Positions 10,804 to 22,809 of a stretch of 64,000 nucleotides of DNA are shown one piece after another. Below the pieces are notes generated by a model that saw only the letters and a list, made by a program, of their open reading frames with translations, was not told where the DNA came from and ran no database searches. The stretch spans positions 29,361,623 through 29,425,622 of the forward strand of contig OY365814.1 of the NCBI GenBank assembly GCA_959347315.1. The letters are read 5' to 3'. Made by a program: the position numbers and the translations under genes. Source of the DNA: Bimastos eiseni. Taxonomy: Eukaryota; Annelida; Clitellata; Crassiclitellata; Lumbricidae. Position 1 is the stretch's first letter. The number at the start of each line of letters is the position of its first letter.

Positions 10804-13093
10804 TAGTCCTAAAAAAGGACATACACTCTGATCAGCTTCGTCACCGTTGAAATATTGGTTATTTCGCATTAAAAGCAAAGAATTCTGTTAAAAATAGGAT
10901 TTATTGTCTTGATACGTGTCTGAAACGGTGAGTGGACAGATAATCGTGGGACACTTAATCGCGCTTGATATAAATAAACCGAACAGAGAACAGAATTTAT
11001 TTTAATGAACAATAATCAGAATAGATAGTCTGTGCTCATTGTGAGAATATGAGCTGAGTGTTAGAACAATATAATCATATGATAGATAGTCTGTGATCAT
11101 TAAAAGAATATGAGCTGACTGTTAATGATACTGAAAAAGGATTAGTCAGTAGCAAAAAAGGACCAGTCTATATTGATGAGATGGGTGAACCAGGGCATGC
11201 AAATATTGACACGGCAGCAGCTGTCTAGAAGTCACCAAATATTCGCTCCGGATCTGCTGCTGTTATACATGAAAATCTTCATCTGGTCTAACATTTGATC
11301 ATATTCAAGCTCGTTTCTTGTGTCGGACGAGGCAATACACTGTCAGGACAGAGCTGGGTAAAATTCGTATAGAGTTGAAAGAATATTTTATGGAAGACAC
11401 TGCTGAAAATGTGCATTGCATCTGCCAACCAAAACTTGACTCGTGGCATCCCATTACTAGCATAATAGTATACGATTTTCATCTTCATCATACGTCACAC
11501 AGGATCATGTCCATAGATCAATTAATCATCGAAAAATTCGTATATTCTAATATCATGCGGATAAAACCCAGCCAGTTACAACCGCTTGCAATTGTTGCTG
11601 ATATGTGTTGCCTTCATGTGGTTTATCTCTTTTTCTACCATTTCCTTCGATTGCCAAATGAGCTTAGCATTTGTAACGTTAGAACATAAGATTTTGCAGC
11701 GCCAATATGTCCGTCCATTTTTATTGCAACGAGGCTTTACATAATTTGAAATTGCAAAACACGACAGTTAAGGCTCGAAAAGCGGCCAATTGTATTTTTT
11801 GATTAATGTCCGAGATAGTGTTGTAATCCATATAGTAGATCTATATCCATAGGACTGGCACACAAAATTATTTAACTTAATTAACAGTCCTCATTTGTTT
11901 TTGCACATTGGCGCATCTGGCATTGGTTAAACAAATAAAAAAAATAACACAACAATGCATCAAACGTTTATTTATCATTTATTTAAGTATTCAGTGACAA
12001 GCCCACACTACAGACCCGTTTGCACATAAAATAATTAACTGTCAATTAAGCATCACCTTGCATATTACTGGTTGAACAAATTCACTGTTGATAAACCTAC
12101 AAACCCGTTAGCAATTATATTACTAAATGATTGTCAAGTGAACAACATCCTCTTTTGTATTAACTAATAGGACAGAATAATTATTTCATTTTTTAAGAAT
12201 GGTCGTCGCGTGATTATAATTATATCGCGTGATAATCGGTCATTGCAATTAAGTGACGTTGTTAAGTGTCGCGTGATTATGCGAAGGACTCAGTCCTCGT
12301 GATTAGATGTCATGGAACAGTCTGAAACTGATATTGCGATGTGCTCTCTTACGAACTAACGCTTTCGTTCCTGCGACATTTTCCGCAGCAATTTCTTTCG
12401 ACGCGTGTATTTTTTCTATCACAAAATACCGTTACCACCCTGTTAAGTTATTTGAAACAGCTCTCCAGAAGTGTTTCGTCACAAAACTTATAAACACCGG
12501 CAAATAGTGACCCGACAAAATTTACAAAAATTTTTCATTTTGTGCAAAAATGACCTAAATGACAGTCACTGACCTATTTGTATAATTGCAAAGAAGCAAA
12601 CATCTTCAAATCCAAGTCGTTCCCATTTTATGGAAGACTTGAACACGACCCGACCAATGGTCCCGTTGCGGTTAAGTATACTAGGGTAGAATCCCGACAC
12701 GAATGACCTGGATCGTCCGTCTGGTAAGCATTGTCATTCTATGCAAATCTAAAACAATTTCTCAGCGCCCACAAAAGGCATGCGAGGAGGACCACGCAGC
12801 GTATCAAACGGTCGTTGCAATCAAGTCCGCATTAGCCAAGCGGCACTGTTCGTTCCAGTGTAGGGTCAAAGCCCGGGTAGTCAAGCCGAGGAGGCAGCAT
12901 AGTGTTACGGAGGAAATCGGTGCCGATGGTTGTCGTGTTGAATCGGGATCGGGTAATGTGAGTAGTTCAGCTTTCAACCGAGAGTGCACGAGAACCCATT
13001 CCAAGCGAAGAGTCTCTCGACCGAAAATATGGCTGAATGTCTACATCTATTAAATGATACACCCTTGCAATGTATAATTTAATAGATATATAC
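10804..13093. other. Gene-free stretch with one unexplained open frame
   Basis: The DNA is AT-rich and I see no repeat array or recognisable gene. The longest open frame, 11318-11689 plus (123 codons), starts with mixed-character sequence (RTELGKIRIELKEYFMEDTA) and becomes hydrophobic. Its first third has a plausible protein-like composition. I recognise no family and see no supporting splice sites. Confidence 0.35.
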
Positions 13094-13157
13094 GCATATG
13101 CATTGTTATATTATAACAATGCATATGCATTGTTATATTATAACAATGCATATGCAT
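13094..13157. repeat. 27-bp palindromic tandem repeat with MORE motifs
   Basis: Two perfect 27-bp units (13094-13120, 13121-13147) and a partial third unit start with GCATATGC. Each unit contains ATTGTTAT-ATT-ATAACAAT inverted arms. The unit junctions create ATGCATATGCAT at 13119-13130 and 13146-13157, which is the known palindromic POU-dimer site called MORE. Confidence 0.85.
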
Positions 13158-13539
13158 GTACGGACCGAAGCATCTACGTTTAGCAGCAGCGGAGTATACA
13201 TATCACTGCGCAGAGCGTCCATATAGGCAGCCCAGTGACAAATGCCTCCAATTTCAAGTAGGGGATCATTTTTTGGTCTTATAAGCGGGGAATTATCTCT
13301 CCTTCCTAACCCTGGGGATCGGGGTCTGTCTCCATCACTCAGAGGGGATTGACGCCACTGTCTATGCGAGTGCTTCGATGTTGTGGCCATTTTGCGCGGA
13401 TTGGCAAACCCTGTTGGACATAGGACTTGGTCGAGGAACGAAACCCTTGTTGTTATCTATGTCAAGTTAAAGACGACATTGGCCTGAGAATTACGTATAC
13501 CGAGCCATGTTGCCATGTATAAGACCATCTAGCCATCAG

Positions 13540-13625
13540 TCATGCATTTATTCATTCATTCATTCTGAGCATTTATGCAGCGCCCCTTCAAGAACCTGTA
13601 AAGGAGCTTTCCCAGCCCAGCCACG
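13540..13625 (-). mobile_element. LINE 3' end with ATTC tail (minus strand)
   Basis: ATTCATTCATTC is followed by GAGCATTTATGCAGCGCCCC and TTCAAG. This is the reverse complement of the LINE 3' UTR seen at 7250-7295, with its tetranucleotide tail on the left. Only the 3' end is present. Confidence 0.55.
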
Positions 13626-14059
13626 ACTAAGGAAAAGACCTGATGGTCAGTGTACGATTTTTGCCTGGTCTATTCTAAAATGGTGCTATAGAAGCTTCGC
13701 AGTTGCACATTCAAACTACGACACAGTTCATTTAAGTCAATGTTGCAGTGATAAAATCTGAGTTGAGTATAATACTCTACAGTAGCCAACACTTTCAACA
13801 TTACAGGTGAGCAGAAACAATTTCAAACCTAAATTTCGTTGCAGTCATAGAAGCTAAATAGACTATAGGCCTAGTCCTAAGCAGTTGTTGACTAGTCCTT
13901 GTGCGCCGTGTTGATGTTTACGCCTGCATAAACCTTTGACTGCACGCCATACTAGCAGGAGTTAGCAACTCGGATGTAAGCTTAATGCTCTGTGAAATCG
14001 AAAGAAGAACCTGAGTCACTTTGCAACTGTGGTAACATCCATATTGACCGTACAGCCAA

Positions 14060-14130
14060 CTATATACATCTATTCATTCATTTTGATAATTTATATAGCG
14101 CCTCTTCAGGGAAACTACTCAGAGGTGTAG
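14060..14130 (-). mobile_element. LINE 3' end with ATTC tail (minus strand)
   Basis: ATTCATTCATTTTGATAATT is followed by TATATAGCGCCTCTTCAGGG and AAACTACTCAGAGG. It is the same 3' terminal family as at 13540, 28965, 36360 and 36735. Only the terminal ~70 bp is recognisable. Confidence 0.55.
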
Positions 14131-14744
14131 AGCTATCTTCACGCCTAGCGCACATATTGTGTACATACTACACACATACATCCATAAAACCTACACACAT
14201 TTACACACACACACGTTGCAATTGATGTATGTGAAAGAAATAATTAGGCCTATTATGGCTGAAAATCAAATATAACTCTTCACAATCGATTCTGTTTGTT
14301 GTAATTTTCATTTGAATCACATCTGTGACAGCTTCGTTTGCTAAACGCTAAATTAAAATTTCATTTGTGACAAACATAATAATAGCCTATACCCTAAGTT
14401 GTCGGCAACGTCTTTTGTCTTTCCTCTCTGTGCCTTTTCTTGCGTAGTCAGATAAGAATTAATTTTATCATCTATACAAGAGCTGTTGCCCCAATATTTT
14501 GTTTCCTCTAGGTTTACAACCATGAAACGACCCAAGCATACGGCTGGAAGTGGCAGAAGCAAATGGGCCTAATATATTACTACATTAATTCAACGCCCAC
14601 CCTTCCTTCCTTCCTTCCATTTGTTTATCCACGAACCCTCCTCCTCCATCGATTCATCACCATTGCATTCATTCATCAGTCACTCCTTTCAACTACTTAT
14701 AGATCCGAGATGAATCCAATGATATCCACCCAACCGCCCGTGAA

Positions 14745-15412
14745 TCCACACACCCATAAATCCATCCACCCACCCATGAATTCACCCACCCATCCACCCA
14801 TGAATTCACCCAGCCAGCCACCCATGAATCCATCAACCCACCCATGAATCCACCCATGAATCCACCAACCCACCCATGAATCCACCCATGAATCCACCCA
14901 TGAATCCACCAACCCACCCATGAATCCACCCATGAATCCACCAACCCAACCATGAATTCACCCATGAATCCACCCATGAATCCACCCATGAATCCACCAA
15001 CCCACCCATGAATCCACCCATGAATCCACCCATGAATCCACCAACCCACCCATGAATCCACCCATGAATCCACCAACCCAACCATGAATTCACCCATGAA
15101 TCCACCCATGAATCCACCCATGAATCCACCAACCCACCCATGAATCCACCCATGAATCCACCATGAATCCACCCATGAATCCACCAACCCAACCATGAAT
15201 TCACCCATGAATCCACCCATGAATCCACCCATGAATCCACCAACCCACCCATGAATCCACCCATGAATCCACCCATGAATCCACCAACCCACCCATGAAT
15301 CCACCCATGAATCCACCAACCCAACCATGAATTCACCCATGAATCCACCCATGAATCCACCCATGAATCCACCAACCCACCCATGAATCCACCCATGAAT
15401 CCACCCACTTAC
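14745..15412. repeat. Higher-order minisatellite (12-bp core, 132/111-bp units)
   Basis: The core ATGAATCCACCC alternates with variants ATGAATCCACCAACCCACCC and ATGAATTCACCC. The marker AACCATGAATTC recurs at 14951, 15083, 15194 and 15326, giving units of 132, 111 and 132 bp. Every unit length is a multiple of three, so minus-strand frames stay open for up to 240 codons (Gly/Trp/Met/Phe-rich). That is a property of the repeat and not evidence of a gene. Confidence 0.9.
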
Positions 15413-15474
15413 CAATGAGTGTTCGTTCCAAAGAATTGTGTGCGGCCTACACTAAGGAGCGGCTGCAGAATTTT

Positions 15475-15745
15475 TTAGAAGACGAGGATGAGGATGGAGG
15501 TCGAGATAAAGATAGATGGGATCATGAGTGAGCAGATCCGGGCGGTTGGATGGTGAAGAGATACCGAGTGTGGGAAGGTTGAGGGGTTTGAAGGGTATTG
15601 TACGTAAGAGATAAGTTTCTTGCAATAGAGATGCGCTGAGAGACTTTTAGCGAAAGACGGGATTTGTAAACCATAGGTCATGGGGTAACGTTTGTGAGGC
15701 TTCTTGACTGCACGGGCGAGAGCGTTCTTATATGTTTGCAGGCGT
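15475..15745 (-). mobile_element. LINE reverse-transcriptase C-terminal fragment
   Basis: The minus strand reads NALARAVKKPHK followed by a decayed region that aligns by eye with the fragment at 45195-45720 (NALARDVTKAPKHHLITSAL, then a proline-rich tail). The shared 'IQN.LAR.VTK' block is the region just downstream of the polymerase fingers in CR1/L2/jockey-type LINEs. It is broken and 5'-truncated. Confidence 0.6.
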
Positions 15746-16536
15746 GTTATCTGAGAATATTCGATGTTACAAAGAGGGAATTACGGTATAGTTATGGCAA
15801 GAAGTCCTCCCACAATCTCACACCAGGCTTACATAATAATTTATCAGCATGGGTGCAGAATAACACTTCGGGCTGTTTTCCCTATTTGGCAAGCTCTCAA
15901 ACTCATCTGCTACACGTGACGCCTTGAAACGTCGTACGAGTCCTGCGAAGGGCAAGTCAGATTTGCCTGCCTGCCTCAATATTACGCGAAGACCAATAGT
16001 AACCTACGCGAAGGACAATATTACGCGAAGGCCAACATATATTCCCACACGGACGATCACATGGTCCAGCGATTATACGACCAAACTCGGCTGTTAGTAT
16101 GATCAACATCGGACTTCAAATTCATGCAATTAAATAATTACGCGAGAGTTGATGAAACACAGGCCATTATAAGCAAACACGACAGAATGCACCTACATAA
16201 ACTCCTGAAAAATGTCGACGAGTCGTTCATTTTTAAAGATCCACTTAGAGAGATAGTTGCTCCCAAAGAACTCGTCAATAACTCGTTTCTGGTTCATAGA
16301 TTCTGTACTCGACTGAACGAGAACTCAGCCGACGACGTCTATTCGCAAAGCATTCTGTACGACAGCTGGACACGTATCGCTTCATGCGTGCTCATCCAAT
16401 GCGCAGGTCGGACGGTTACCACTGCGCAGGTAACCGTGGCCTGTTCGTTGGACCAGTCTATAGCATAGCTAGACCTGTGTAGGTCTGTGTGTTCTGTGAT
16501 CATTGGGTTTCGTCTCTACCGGATCAAATTCTTTAC

Positions 16537-16540
<4 letters not shown>
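15746..16540. other. Intergenic; open frame of unknown meaning at 16124-16468
   Basis: The plus-strand frame 16124-16468 (114 codons) has a protein-like composition (QAIISKHDRMHLHKLLKNVD and onward) without repeats. I recognise no family. Nearby short direct repeats (TATTACGCGAAGG twice, near 15982 and 16019) suggest local rearrangement. It may be an unrecognised exon or a transposon relic. Confidence 0.3.
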
Positions 16541-16599
<59 letters not shown>

Positions 16600-16800
16600 T
16601 GTGAGTGTGTGTGAGAGAGACAGACAGACAGACAGAGTGACAGAGACAGAAACAGACAAAGAGAGACAGACAGACAGACACAGACTCACAGACAGACAGA
16701 GAGACAGACAGAGACAGCCAGAGACAGACAGAGACAGCCAGAGACAGACAGAGACAGCCAGAGTCAGACAGACAGACAGAGACAGCCAGAGAAACAGAGA
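16541..16800. repeat. GA and CAGA microsatellite tract
   Basis: A ~57-bp GA run is followed by GTGTGT, then CAGA-rich polypurine sequence with a GAGACAGCCAGAGACAGACA unit repeated several times. Open frames on both strands here (ERERER..., LSLSLS...) are repeat translations. Confidence 0.9.
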
Positions 16801-17005
16801 GCGAACGAGCGAGGGAAGGAGAGAAGGGTAAAGAGAGGGGTCAAGTTAGGCGTTGAATATAATTGCAGAAAGGACAACCTGTTCCTTCCCAGCAGGAACT
16901 AAATGAACCCTGGAACCACCGTCAGCGTCACATGCATCTTTCAGTGCATGTGCACAAAGGGCATATTTTACATGTGCACATGTAATAATAGCCCTATATT
17001 TTTAT

Positions 17006-17190
17006 GCATCGACCGTGAGACACGATGGCTAAATGTAACGCGACGTTGACGGGTTCAAGCCCCCTCTGTTGGGCTATAAACTCCGTCACTGTTTGCACCG
17101 TGCCAGTGCCAGTGCCAAGCCCGGGTAAAGAAGTAGGGCGACGCTAATGAGCTTTGTTATCACACAGTGTCGTTAAACTGCAACTACTGA
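17006..17190 (+). mobile_element. SINE family B, copy with tRNA-like head
   Basis: A tRNA-like head with a B-box (GGGTTCAAGCCCC at 17050) is followed by the family body. The body runs CCAGTGCCAAGCCCGGGTAA, then AGGGCGACGCTAATG, CTTTGTTATCACACAGTGTC and GTTAAACTGCAACT. At least seven other copies of this body lie in the window (near 19405, 35240, 35365, 40300, 43640, 50115 and 54705). This is the only one where the tRNA head is visible. Confidence 0.7.
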
Positions 17191-17718
17191 CGTTAGGGCT
17201 GTAGGGGGTATTCCTTGACCTTGAGTCAGTTCCTCACCCACAGTTCCTCGGCGTCTCCGAAAATTGTAATCGTATTCTCTTAATTTGTAAATTCATAAAT
17301 TTATGAAACGCTTCTCAAAAGTTAGGCGCAGAGTCCCAGCTTATTCACGGGCGATGTCGTATGGTCGTGTGCGAAAACCTGAACTTTGAAACGAAGGCAA
17401 TATCAGGATATCGAAACAGTTGTAAAATACTCATGGGCATCCCTAGGAACTTTTGTAAGGTCGGAAAATTGTTTAAATTGTTGTCGTGTGGAACAACGAT
17501 GTGCCCAAGTAATCGATCGCTTCACCCACGACGTTTACCCCTGCGATTATAGGGTTATGGCGCCGTCCCAACAGATGCCAGAGCTTTTGAATGCATTTGA
17601 CATGATAAGGGGCCTGTTATGTTAGCATTCCGAGATCCATTTAGATTTATCCGAATCACTATGACACTATACTGGATAATTATATGACCTATTGATATTG
17701 TACAAGATAGAAGCAGCC

Positions 17719-17756
17719 ACGAATTAACAATAAACGAATGTTTATTGTTAATTCGT
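17719..17756. repeat. Perfect 17-bp inverted repeat (hairpin)
   Basis: The arms ACGAATTAACAATAAAC (17719-17735) and GTTTATTGTTAATTCGT (17740-17756) are exact reverse complements separated by GAAT. It is AT-rich and has no flanking gene, so it is more likely a palindromic remnant of a transposon than a terminator. Confidence 0.8.
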
Positions 17757-18185
17757 AGGCGCTATATTCTTCGAATATGGGCCATTATATGGCGCCTTCT
17801 TTTAAATGTAATTTGTTCGAATTCTGTGAGACTGGGGTTCGCACAGTTCTACTGAATGACTACGTTCGTTATTAAACCTGCTTTGACCATGCATGAAAGA
17901 ACATAAATAATAATTATAACTCACTGTGTCAAGTCCTTCCACGCACATTCGCTAATCACCAACGACGTCTGGCGCGTTGACGTTGGAATTAGAAAAGACA
18001 TCGAATTCAGCACAGTCTGTTGAAATGTATATTGCGCATTTTATCTCACAGCACACGCATTCACTGGCCAACACAAACACCACACGCACACACACACACA
18101 CACACACACAACGCAAGTATGAAGGAAGGCAACTTCTGATCCGTATGAGGCTCTCGAGAGTTCGAATATACATGTATGCGTAGAA

Positions 18186-18984
18186 CACATACATACATAC
18201 ATACATACTTACATATATACATACATACATGTATATACATACATACATACATACATTCATACATTCATACATACATACATACATACATACATACATACAT
18301 ACATACATACATACATACATACATACATACATACATACATACATACATACATACATACATACATACATACATACATACATACATACATACATACATACAT
18401 ACATACATACATACATACATACATACATACATACATACATACATACATACATACATACATACATACATACATACATACATACATACATACATACATACAT
18501 ACATACATACATACATACATACATACATACATACATACATACATACATACATACATACATACATACATACATACATACATACATACATACATACATACAT
18601 ACATACATACATACATACATACATACATACATACATACATACATACATACATACATACATACATACATACATACATACATACATACATACATACATACAT
18701 ACATACATACATACATACATACATACATACATACATACATACATACATACATACATACATACATACATACATACATACATACATACATACATACATACAT
18801 ACATACATACATACATACATACATACATACATACATACATACATACATACATACATACATACATACATACATACATACATACATACATACATACATACAT
18901 ACATACATACATACATACATACATACATACATACATACATACATACATACATACATACATACATACATACATACATACATACAT
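18186..18984. repeat. Very long (ACAT)n array, ~180 perfect units
   Basis: From 18186 there are ACAT units with a few substitutions (TTAC, ATAT, TTCAT). From about 18266 to 18984 there are ~719 bp of uninterrupted ACAT. All long open frames here (YIHT and MYVC repeats) are translations of the tetramer. Absence of interruptions indicates recent expansion. A short CA run lies upstream at 18085-18110. Confidence 0.97.
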
Positions 18985-19404
18985 GCGTATATACACACAG
19001 CCCAGCTCGCTAACCACTACACTATTGAATACAGAATATCATAGTAGATCAAACGAACACGATTTTCGATAGCGATCCTACTGAGCTATTTATTATGTGT
19101 TGTTAAAGCGTAATGGTTACTCAGAAGCCCCGTGGCGCCTCTATCAACCTCGCGTCAGCGCCAATTCTCAGAAACCCAATCATATTGATGCAGTAAGAAG
19201 GGTAACCCGGTGTTTGCACACAAAAACGGTCAATACCCAACCTAGTGGAGTCGATACTTCAGCGTTGTCGTTTCTATAATCCTTGTCGGGAAAAACAAAG
19301 TCATGCGGGCGGGAGAGGGACGGGGAGGTACTGCTTCAGGAGGGTAGATCGCTGTGCACAGAAGACGCATTGTCCAACCTCGCCTGGAGTGGTGAAATGC
19401 AGCT

Positions 19405-19495
19405 GGTAAAAAAGTAACGACACTGTTATCACAAAGATGATTTGCATCGCCATCCTTCTATGTCCAGGCTGTCTGAATGCAAACAGTGGCGGAGA
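19405..19495 (-). mobile_element. SINE family B fragment
   Basis: AGTAACGACACTGTTATCAC, AAAGATGATTTGCATCGCC and CAGGCTGTCTGAATGCAAAC follow the reverse complement of the family B body. Clear divergence from the other copies suggests an old insertion. The 70-codon frame over it is not a gene. Confidence 0.55.
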
Positions 19496-20081
19496 GGAGA
19501 CGATCGTGCACAGCGTCCATCAGATCAGAGAGGCAGACAGCAGAAAGCCCGCTCGCCCGGTGGCCTTCTGCAAGAAACGCTCCGTCCTGGTCTGGCCGTC
19601 GGTGTGGGTCGTAAAGCCCCACGAGACCCAGGCCGAGGGTGGTGAATGAAGCCAGTGGAGGAATTCCTTGCGGAATAGCAATGTCGAAGGATCTCATCCG
19701 AGCATAATTGGTAAATAAACGAGGTCGAGGTCATAGTGATGGTCGCTGTATAATATTATTTGGACCAACGGACAGTGAGTGTACATCTGCGACCATATTA
19801 TTATGCACATGTATAATGTCACAGGCAATGTGTGAAACACGTCTTTTAAATGCTTACTTTTTAGGTGATTCGTAAAATCCTCTATTTAGGGTTAGGGGTA
19901 TCATTTCGGTTGGGTCAAAGTAGGATATAGCGTTAGTATAGGGTTAGGGTATTACAAAATAGCCTAGGCATTTTACAAAATCCCTGGTTTCCGACGTTGC
20001 CTTTAACATATTCCACGTGCGTTATAAATATTCCACAATGCGATGGTTAAATATTTCGCTTGCTCTATTCGTCCAATATCT
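19496..20081. other. Intergenic, no gene recognised
   Basis: I see no coding signal here. Two short GGGTTAGGG motifs near 19888 and 19940 are too few to be an interstitial telomere tract. Confidence 0.5.
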
Positions 20082-20274
20082 CCGGTGGCGGCTTTACAGG
20101 GTGTTCTGGAGGGGCCAGTGCTCCCCAACTGAGTCGGTGCGCCCCATAATATCCCCTCAAAATTTTCTTCCACTTCCAGCTCAGAAGTAACACGCATCCA
20201 GCTGGGCCCCCCCCCCATCAGGTTCCTGTGCCCCTCCGTGGTCTCTCTGTTGGAGAAGTCTGGAGCCGCCACTG
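20082..20274. mobile_element. Candidate MITE with GTGGCGGCT terminal repeats
   Basis: The left end CGGTGGCGGCTTTACAGGG and the right end CTGGAGCCGCCACTG form an imperfect terminal inverted repeat around ~190 bp. CAGTGGCGG-type ends are common in hAT-related MITEs. I could not find a clear 8-bp target duplication, so the family is uncertain. Confidence 0.4.
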
Positions 20275-20539
20275 CATAGTACTAAATGCCCTCTGTTGCC
20301 ATACATCTACAGACATGCCTGCATGCACACTTGCAACGCTACATGCCCACATAATATGAAACATACAATGCCTTACACGTTCGTATCAGACGCAGATGCG
20401 TGTAGCTCGCATCATGCACGCATGCATGCGTACACACTCGTGCGTCGATACATTAAATGGAGGACCGCATCTCGGACATGTGGGAAGAGAACACTTGGTC
20501 CAGCCTTCGAAAGCGTGAACATCTCCATTAAGAATTCCT

Positions 20540-21150
20540 TGTTCGTTCATTCATTCATTCATTCATTCATGCATCCATTCATTCGTTCGACCATTTATTC
20601 ACTCATTCATTCATTCATCAAATCTAATGCAAACTATTCCAATTCAATTCATACGTCCGTCAACCCACTCACTCACTCGCTCACTCGCTCGCCCATTCAC
20701 TCACTCACTCGCTCACTCGCTCACTCGCTCACTCGCTCACTCGCTCACTCGCTCACTCGCTCACTCGTTCATTCGCTCATTAGTTTATTATTTCATTCAT
20801 TCATTCATTCATTCATTCATTCATTCATTCATTCATTCATTCATTCATTCATTCATTCATTCATTCATTCATTCATTCATTCATTCATTCATTCATTCAT
20901 TCATTCATTCATTCATTCATTCATTCATTCATTCATTCATTCATTCATTCATTCATTCATTCATTCATTCATTCATTCATTCATTCATTCATTCATTCAT
21001 TCATTCATTCATTCATTCATTCATTCATTCATTCATTCATTCATTCATTCATTCATTCATTCATTCATTCATTCATTCATTCATTCATTCATTCATTCAT
21101 TCATTCATTCATATGGAAAACTACTAAGAGTCGGTCTCAACTCCAGTCCC
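20540..21150. repeat. (ATTC)n / (CACTCGCT)n array on a LINE 3' end
   Basis: Imperfect ATTC units (20540-20620) are followed by a CTCACTCG block (20665-20770) and then about 320 bp of perfect ATTC, ~80 units, to 21112. The sequence after it (GGAAAACTACTAAGAG) matches the minus-strand LINE 3' UTR seen at 14100 (GGGAAACTACTCAGAG). So the array looks like a greatly expanded LINE tail. Long SFIH frames are repeat translations. Confidence 0.9.
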
Positions 21151-21457
21151 GCTAAAGACCTCCCGCTTAAGGTGAGAAAATGCATAAAATAAGAGCGAAG
21201 GTCCTGGGAAAGAGGCGAAGCTCAGAAGGGAGGTCAGGCCATTCCATGTACCACCATCGCGTAGCAATCAGTCTAATTACTTAAATGATAGGCATTGAGT
21301 AAAGCCATATTCCAAAGTTCCACTAGCGGGAAGGAAATAATGGGAATTCTTTCCTATGCGTTCCATTCCAAAGTTAAAAATCCTTCACAGTGAATTACGG
21401 CCCTGCATTATGCACACGTATATGCCCAAATGCGTAGATACTAGTACACACACGCGT

Positions 21458-21504
<47 letters not shown>

Positions 21505-21730
21505 CAGAAGAGACGAGAGGAGCAGCCGTTTGAGCTAGCCATGATCCAACCACAGGTATGAACTATGAAGTGTTAGCGCTTTCATTTTCTTAGCCTCGGC
21601 CTACGAAGACTTGTGGTCAGACCTCTTCCTCGTCGTCTCATCTCCCCTCCGACAATGTACGGTCAATGTATTCATCATAGTTGAGTCCGCCAGGGGGCGC
21701 AGACGCAGACGGTTCAGAACACTCGACAGC
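21151..21730. other. Intergenic with TA microsatellite
   Basis: Nothing gene-like is seen. A TA-rich run lies at about 21469-21505, after a short ACAC stretch. Confidence 0.5.
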
Positions 21731-21734
21731 AATT

Positions 21735-21825
21735 CTTGCCATGGCGGGAACTTGAACCACAATGTCTCGGTTGACAGCTATAGGCAGTTCGGCAGGTTAA
21801 CCATTAGACCCCCACTGCCAATCAC
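21735..21825 (-). mobile_element. tRNA-derived SINE head (minus strand)
   Basis: On the minus strand GGGGGTCTAATGGTTAACCT resembles a tRNA A-box region. About 45 bp later GGTTCAAGTTCCCGCC is an almost canonical B-box. The body downstream does not match families A or B, so this may be a third SINE family. Confidence 0.5.
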
Positions 21826-22809
21826 ACACCACCGTCTGCCTTGGTCCTTCCATGCCCCTATCACTCCTCGGGTTTTCCTCTAGAAACCGAACTCTCACCC
21901 TGATTCAACTGATCATCACTTCCGATTCTCTACGGAAACTACACCCTCCTTAAAAGCAACTCTGCCTCCTCTGACCTTCTGGTAACCGGGTTCTGACCTC
22001 CCTCAGGCTACTCTTCGGACAACTCAGATAAATTTATGCAGTGCTCATGTTTAAGTTGAATAAATTCATGTCTGTATAATGCAATGTAACGGAACATTTA
22101 TAGGCTTATTAGTAAGATTAGTAAGGGGTTATAGGTAGATTCTTCATAAACAGTTCTTCGTAAAACAATAATTATTCTTCGCAAACAGTTGTTTGTAATG
22201 CAATTATTTGTAAGACAATTTTAACCCTCACCCCTAGTTGTTTTATGAAGAAATGTCCTTCGCCAAGGATTGTTTTACGAACAACTGCTTACGAAAAAAT
22301 GTAGGACACCATACTAATTACAGTAATTAGGAATATTTCATATAAGTTGGCAAAAACAGTACACAGCGCAGATCTCTTGTAGCACGTACGTACTCCATCA
22401 TGTGTGGTTGCCGTTTGTGTGGTCTTTCCTTTTCACAGATCTTTTCACTTTCAGGGCCTAGTTTGCTTATTTCCGTAAGTTGAAGATTATTCGTCAAAAA
22501 TCCTTATAAAGATTATATGGCTAATATTGGGTTATTACCAGTTGCGCAACGTCTGAAACTTCGCAAATGCCAACAATTAGAAGTTGATTCTAGTTGAAAT
22601 TGATTGAAGTCATTGCTAATTAGATAATTTGCCAACGGTTCATTTCTTATTGTAAATAAATAAAACAGCATATCACATTATTGCAAAACGCAGTTCTAGA
22701 CATTATACCGACATTGTAAAACATATGGGCAAGTATTGGTTTTTCGTTTTGGACTATTATCTATTTCTGGCGGTTTTTCGTTTGCCTATGTGGAAGCGAT
22801 TATCAACGA

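Noticed and set aside
14693..15415. 240-codon Gly/Trp-rich 'collagen-like' protein
   Set aside because: It is the minus-strand reading of a tandem repeat; other frames are equally open and there is no start or splice context.
16124..16468. 114-codon plus-strand frame as a gene
   Set aside because: The composition is protein-like, but there is no motif, no family and no splice support; kept only as a note in the intergenic entry.
17952..19072. Long open frames of MYVC and YIHT repeats (up to 348 codons)
   Set aside because: They are translations of the (ACAT)n tetranucleotide in all frames and both strands.
19880..19955. Interstitial telomere repeat
   Set aside because: Only two isolated GGGTTAGGG motifs are present, not a TTAGGG tract.
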